Part shown: piece after piece, positions 5,220 through 7,746 of the stretch
How the letters are laid out: each line of letters opens with the position of its first letter
Position numbering within the stretch: the stretch's first letter is position 1
DNA from: an uncultured Actinomycetes bacterium
Lineage (GTDB): Bacteria; Actinomycetota; Acidimicrobiia; Acidimicrobiales; Microtrichaceae
DNA: 7,746 bases
Reading direction: 5' to 3'
Assembly (NCBI GenBank): GCA_903930035.1
Contig: CAIYXG010000374.1
Coordinates: 1-7,746 of the forward strand
Notes under the pieces: model-generated
Databases searched by the model: none
Told to the model about the DNA's origin: nothing
What the model saw: the letters and a program-made list of their open reading frames with translations, nothing else
Program-made: the position numbers and the translations under genes

Positions 5220-6523
5220 TCCTCGGACCCTGGCGCCCGGCCGTCGTCGGAGGACGGGTCCGGCTCGGCAGTCGCCACACCGCCACCGTCGGCCGCCGCC
5301 CCGGACTGGGCGACGATGTCGTCGATCCCCTTGCCGGCGCCCAGACGCTTCAGGGCCTTGCGCACGGCACTGTCGCCCTGCGTCTCCTCGATCTCGTCGA
5401 GCTCGGTGAGCTCGGACTCCACCACCTCGTGACGCTCCAGGTAGGTGGACACGACGGCGGTGACCACCGCCGCGATCGGAAGGGCCACGATGGCGCCCAT
5501 GGGGCCGAGCAGCATGGCACCGGCGATCGCCGACCCGAACGACACCGCCGGGTGCAGGTTCATGGTGGTGGCGGTGATCTTGGGCGACAGCAGGTAGTTC
5601 TCGATCTGCTGGTACACGACGATCCAGATGAGCACGACGACCGCGTCCCACGGGTCGTTGAGCAGCGCGATCAGGATGGGCAGCGCGCCCGCCAGGTAGG
5701 TGCCGATGACAGGGATGAACTGGCTCACCAGCCCGACCCACAGGGCCAGCGCCAGCGGTGAGGGCACGCCCATGACGGCGAACACGACCCACGAGCTGGC
5801 CGACGAGAAGAACGCCAGGACCACCCGCGAGTAGATCCAGCCGCCGGTCTTCTCGATGGCGAGCTCCCAGATCCGCAGGACCAGCTGCTGGCGCTCGGCC
5901 GGCAGGACCGAGCAGACGTTCCGGCGCAGCTGGGGACCCTGGGCGATCATGTAGTAGCTGAACAGGGCGACGGTGAACGCCTGGAAGGTGATGCCGACCA
6001 CCGACGTGGTCAGGCTCAGGACCCGGCCGCCCACGTTGGTGGCCACGCCGGCCAGGTCGGACTGGTAGTCGTTCAGCGCCTTGTTGAGCTTGGTCGTGGT
6101 GATCTCGGTCCCGAACCGGTCGTTGAGCCAGGTGGCCACGTCCCGCACGTACCCGGGCGCCTTGCCGGCCAGCTCGGACAGCTGGGTCACCACGAGCCCG
6201 ATCATGACGGTGAAGAACACGCCGCCGACCACGAAGATCACCACGAAGCAGAACAGCGTGGCCCGGCCACGCCGCCACCCCCGGTCCACCAGGAAGTTGG
6301 TGGCGGGCTCGACGGCGAACGAGAGGAACAGCGCGATGCCGAGCATCACGATGAGGTCGCGCAGCTTGGTGACCGCGCCGCGCAGGAGCAGGAACCCGGC
6401 GACCGACACGGCGACGGCCACGACGGCCCGCCAGAACCACCGGGGTAGCCGGTCCTCGGTGAAGACGGTGTGCACCGGGTCCGTCGGACCGGACCCCTCG
6501 ACGTGGACCTCGCTCACCGGCAC
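5216..6523 (-). CDS. AI-2E family transporter (PerM-like membrane protein)
   Basis: The 435-residue inner-membrane protein has helices at about 32-48, 54-72, 88-112, 168-193, 233-252, 255-275, 277-289, 294-306 and 328-360. A periplasmic or loop region (113-165) separates the first three helices from the rest. Family signatures are QFIPVIGTYLAG (268-279), IVVYQQIENYLLSPKI (301-316) and HPAVSFGSAIAGAMLLGPMGAIVALP (324-349). The family includes the autoinducer-2 exporter TqsA, but most members have other or unknown substrates, so signal export should not be assumed. The C-terminal tail (363-435) is charged and low-complexity and probably cytoplasmic. The start is a GTG at 6523; a GTG at 6517 is also possible. 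GGGAGG lies too far upstream unless a small hairpin between them brings it closer. It lies 38 bp after the metallo-hydrolase gene on the same strand, so an operon is likely. Confidence 0.9.
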   Translation of the reverse strand: MPVSEVHVEGSGPTDPVHTVFTEDRLPRWFWRAVVAVAVSVAGFLLLRGAVTKLRDLIVMLGIALFLSFAVEPATNFLVDRGWRRGRATLFCFVVIFVVGGVFFTVMIGLVVTQLSELAGKAPGYVRDVATWLNDRFGTEITTTKLNKALNDYQSDLAGVATNVGGRVLSLTTSVVGITFQAFTVALFSYYMIAQGPQLRRNVCSVLPAERQQLVLRIWELAIEKTGGWIYSRVVLAFFSSASSWVVFAVMGVPSPLALALWVGLVSQFIPVIGTYLAGALPILIALLNDPWDAVVVLIWIVVYQQIENYLLSPKITATTMNLHPAVSFGSAIAGAMLLGPMGAIVALPIAAVVTAVVSTYLERHEVVESELTELDEIEETQGDSAVRKALKRLGAGKGIDDIVAQSGAAADGGGVATAEPDPSSDDGRAPGSED

Positions 6524-6524
6524 A

Positions 6525-6537
6525 GGTTCGCAGAACC
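6525..6537 (-). promoter_or_regulatory. Small hairpin GGTTC-TGC-GAACC before the transporter start
   Basis: On the minus strand this 5-bp stem with a 3-nt loop overlaps the end of a GGGAGG ribosome binding site and ends 1 nt before the GTG at 6523. Folding would shorten an otherwise 12-nt gap or mask the site. Its role is speculative. Confidence 0.3.
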
Positions 6538-6561
6538 TCCCGCCGGGACGGGGGACCGTGG

Positions 6562-7245
6562 CTAGATCTGCTCGAAGATGTAGTTGTGCCGACGGACCTC
6601 GCCCATCGGCGCCGACGGTGCGGCCGAGTAGGCGTGGCCCGGGAACAGCACGACGTCGTCAGGCACCTTGCCCAGCACGTCGCGGAGGCTGCGCACCAGC
6701 TCCTCCATGTCGCCGCCCGGCAGGTCGGTGCGGCCGCACCCCTCCAGGAAGAGCGTGTCGCCGGCCACCAGCCGACCGTCCACCAGGAAGCACTGGCTGC
6801 CGGGGGTGTGGCCCGGGGTGTGCAGCAGCTGGATCGGGACCTCGCCGACCATGATCGTGTCGCCGCCCGAGTGGCCGACCAGGTCCTCCGCCGACAACGA
6901 GGTGGTGCGCTGGATCCACGGCAGCTCGTCGGTCTGGACGTGGACCGGGCACCCGCATCGGCCCACCAGCTCGGCGGCACCCTCGATCTCGTGCCCGGCG
7001 AACGACCCGCCGCAGTGGTCGGCGTGGTAGTGCGTCACCAGCGCACCAGTAATGCGCATGCCGTCCGCCTCCGCCAGGTCCACGATCTCGCCGACCGCGT
7101 ACGCCGGGTCGATCACCACGCACTCGCCGGTCTGCCGGTCCCCCACCAGGTACGCGAAGTTGACCATCTGCTGGGCGATCGCGTCGTGGCGGCCGAAGTC
7201 GCGGCCGGAGAGCAGCTGGCGGAAGTAGAGGCGGTCGTCGGTCAT
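6562..7245 (-). CDS. Metallo-beta-lactamase-fold hydrolase, glyoxalase II / persulfide dioxygenase-like group
   Basis: The 227-residue cytoplasmic metal-dependent enzyme has the metal motif THYHADH (71-77: H72, H74, D76, H77), H146 in HTPGHTPGS, bridging D163 in AGDTLF and H204 in FPGH, all in family order. GCGRTDLPGGD (169-179) is characteristic of glyoxalase II-like short members. True glyoxalase II has a longer C-terminal substrate-binding domain that this protein lacks. High-GC Gram-positives generally use mycothiol instead of glutathione, so the substrate may be a thioester or persulfide of another thiol; this is inference. The start is the ATG at 7245 (MTDDRLYFRQLL); TAGCGT lies 7 nt upstream and there is no Shine-Dalgarno, so the mRNA may be leaderless. 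It is divergent from the desaturase and is followed after 38 bp by the transporter gene. Confidence 0.88.
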   Translation of the reverse strand: MTDDRLYFRQLLSGRDFGRHDAIAQQMVNFAYLVGDRQTGECVVIDPAYAVGEIVDLAEADGMRITGALVTHYHADHCGGSFAGHEIEGAAELVGRCGCPVHVQTDELPWIQRTTSLSAEDLVGHSGGDTIMVGEVPIQLLHTPGHTPGSQCFLVDGRLVAGDTLFLEGCGRTDLPGGDMEELVRSLRDVLGKVPDDVVLFPGHAYSAAPSAPMGEVRRHNYIFEQI

Positions 7246-7289
7246 GCCCCGGACGCTACCCGGGGCCGACGCCGTAGTCTCGGGGCATG
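7243..7289. promoter_or_regulatory. Symmetric divergent promoter region of hydrolase and desaturase genes
   Basis: CATGCCCCG (7243-7251) and CGGGGCATG (7281-7289) are exact reverse complements, and each contains the start codon of one divergent gene. Between them, a -10-like TAGCGT faces left (7258-7253) and TAGTCT faces right (7275-7280). At usual spacing each -35 would coincide with the other promoter's -10, so only one polymerase could bind at a time. Use of these promoters is inferred from pattern. Confidence 0.45.
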
Positions 7290-7746
7290 GACCCGACGGG
7301 GACGGCAGCACGGCGCGCACCGGGGACGATGGTGGCCGACGGGTCGCTGCTGCCCGAGGTGCTGCCGACCGGGTCGTTGTCGCCGACCGGCCGGCCAGTA
7401 GGACCGCTGCGCGACGAGCTGTACCGCATCCCCGACCTGGAGAACGCGGGCCACGTGGTCGGGGTCTGGCTCCAGTCGGCCGGGGTGCTCGTGCTGGCGG
7501 CGTGGGTGGCCGACCGGGTGGCGTGGCCCTGGCAGCTGCTGGTCTGGGTCGTCGCCTTCCTGCTCATGGGCCGCTCCATGGTGCGGTTCTCGATCCTGGG
7601 CCACGAGGCGGCGCACCGTCTGCTCTTCTCGAACCGCAAGGTCAACGACTGGGTGGGCGGGTGGCTCTGCGCCTACCCGGCGTTCGTGCCGCTCGAGGCC
7701 TACCGGCGCGGCCACATGGCCCACCACAAGGAGGAGTTCGGGCCCA
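7287..7746 (+). CDS. Fatty acid desaturase (partial, C-terminus beyond window)
   Basis: The first 153 residues are visible. A polar, Pro/Gly-rich N-terminus (1-50) is followed by hydrophobic segments at about 57-75 and 82-97, then the first histidine box H106-E-A-A-H110 and the second H143-M-A-H146-H147. HxxxH followed by HxxHH is the diiron-binding pattern of membrane fatty acid desaturases, and the distance between boxes is normal for them. The third box lies outside the window, so completeness and regiospecificity cannot be judged. The enzyme should act at the membrane on acyl chains, using oxygen and an electron donor. The start is the ATG at 7287, with TAGTCT 6 nt upstream and no Shine-Dalgarno, suggesting a leaderless mRNA. 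An in-frame ATG at residue 15 is a less likely start. It is divergent from the metallo-hydrolase gene. Confidence 0.88.
   Translation, partial: MDPTGTAARRAPGTMVADGSLLPEVLPTGSLSPTGRPVGPLRDELYRIPDLENAGHVVGVWLQSAGVLVLAAWVADRVAWPWQLLVWVVAFLLMGRSMVRFSILGHEAAHRLLFSNRKVNDWVGGWLCAYPAFVPLEAYRRGHMAHHKEEFGP

Noticed and set aside
5216..6523. Calling the transporter an autoinducer-2 exporter
   Set aside because: The family name comes from one member; no luxS or quorum-sensing gene is visible here, so only the family is assigned.
815..6534. 10-mer GGTTCGCAGA shared by the regulator promoter (815-824) and the transporter start region (6525-6534)
   Set aside because: Many 10-mer matches are expected by chance in 7.7 kb of biased sequence, and the second copy lacks the 11-bp-spaced heptamers.
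3522..6980. 1152-codon open frame on the minus strand
   Set aside because: It runs across pip, the GAF gene, the transporter and the hydrolase in another frame, with Arg/Pro/Gly/Ala-rich sequence and no motifs. It is an artefact of very high GC.

Overview
The window is very GC-rich, densely packed chromosomal DNA of a high-GC Gram-positive type. Overlapping start/stop codons, short intergenic gaps, GTG starts and many start codons lying 5 to 7 nt after a -10-like TANNNT hexamer point to an actinomycete (Actinomycetota). An Acidimicrobiia-like lineage is possible, but that is a guess from protein style, not a demonstrated assignment. No rRNA, tRNA, CRISPR array, insertion sequence, phage gene or integration site was seen. 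Two genes run off the edges: an exported protein at the left and a fatty acid desaturase at the right.

Left block (1-2966), signalling. Two tandem minus-strand genes encode low-complexity exported proteins: one with an extremely acidic C-terminal tail, and a partial one that overlaps it by 8 bp. They are divergent from a plus-strand two-component system: an OmpR-type response regulator and a HAMP-type sensor histidine kinase whose genes overlap by ATGA. The gap between the two units holds three 7-bp direct repeats at 11-bp spacing, the expected layout for an OmpR-family regulator, plus a perfect 6-bp-arm dyad. The simplest model is an autoregulated system that also controls the exported pair.

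Middle block (2967-5219). A DoxX-family membrane protein with its own promoter and strong RBS is followed by a convergent minus-strand proline iminopeptidase (pip-like). Divergent from pip is a small stand-alone GAF-domain protein. The 124-bp pip/GAF gap contains two perfect inverted repeats, of 7-bp and 11-bp arms.

Right block (5216-7746). An AI-2E-type (PerM) membrane transporter converges on the GAF gene, the two stop codons sharing one CTAG. Upstream of it, probably in the same operon, is a metallo-beta-lactamase-fold hydrolase of the glyoxalase II-like group. That hydrolase is divergent from a fatty acid desaturase. The 41-bp gap between them is symmetric, with both start codons inside a 9-bp-arm palindrome and a -10-like box facing each way.

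Most genes belong to known families. The least explained items are the acidic-tail exported pair, the orphan GAF protein, and the structured divergent promoters.
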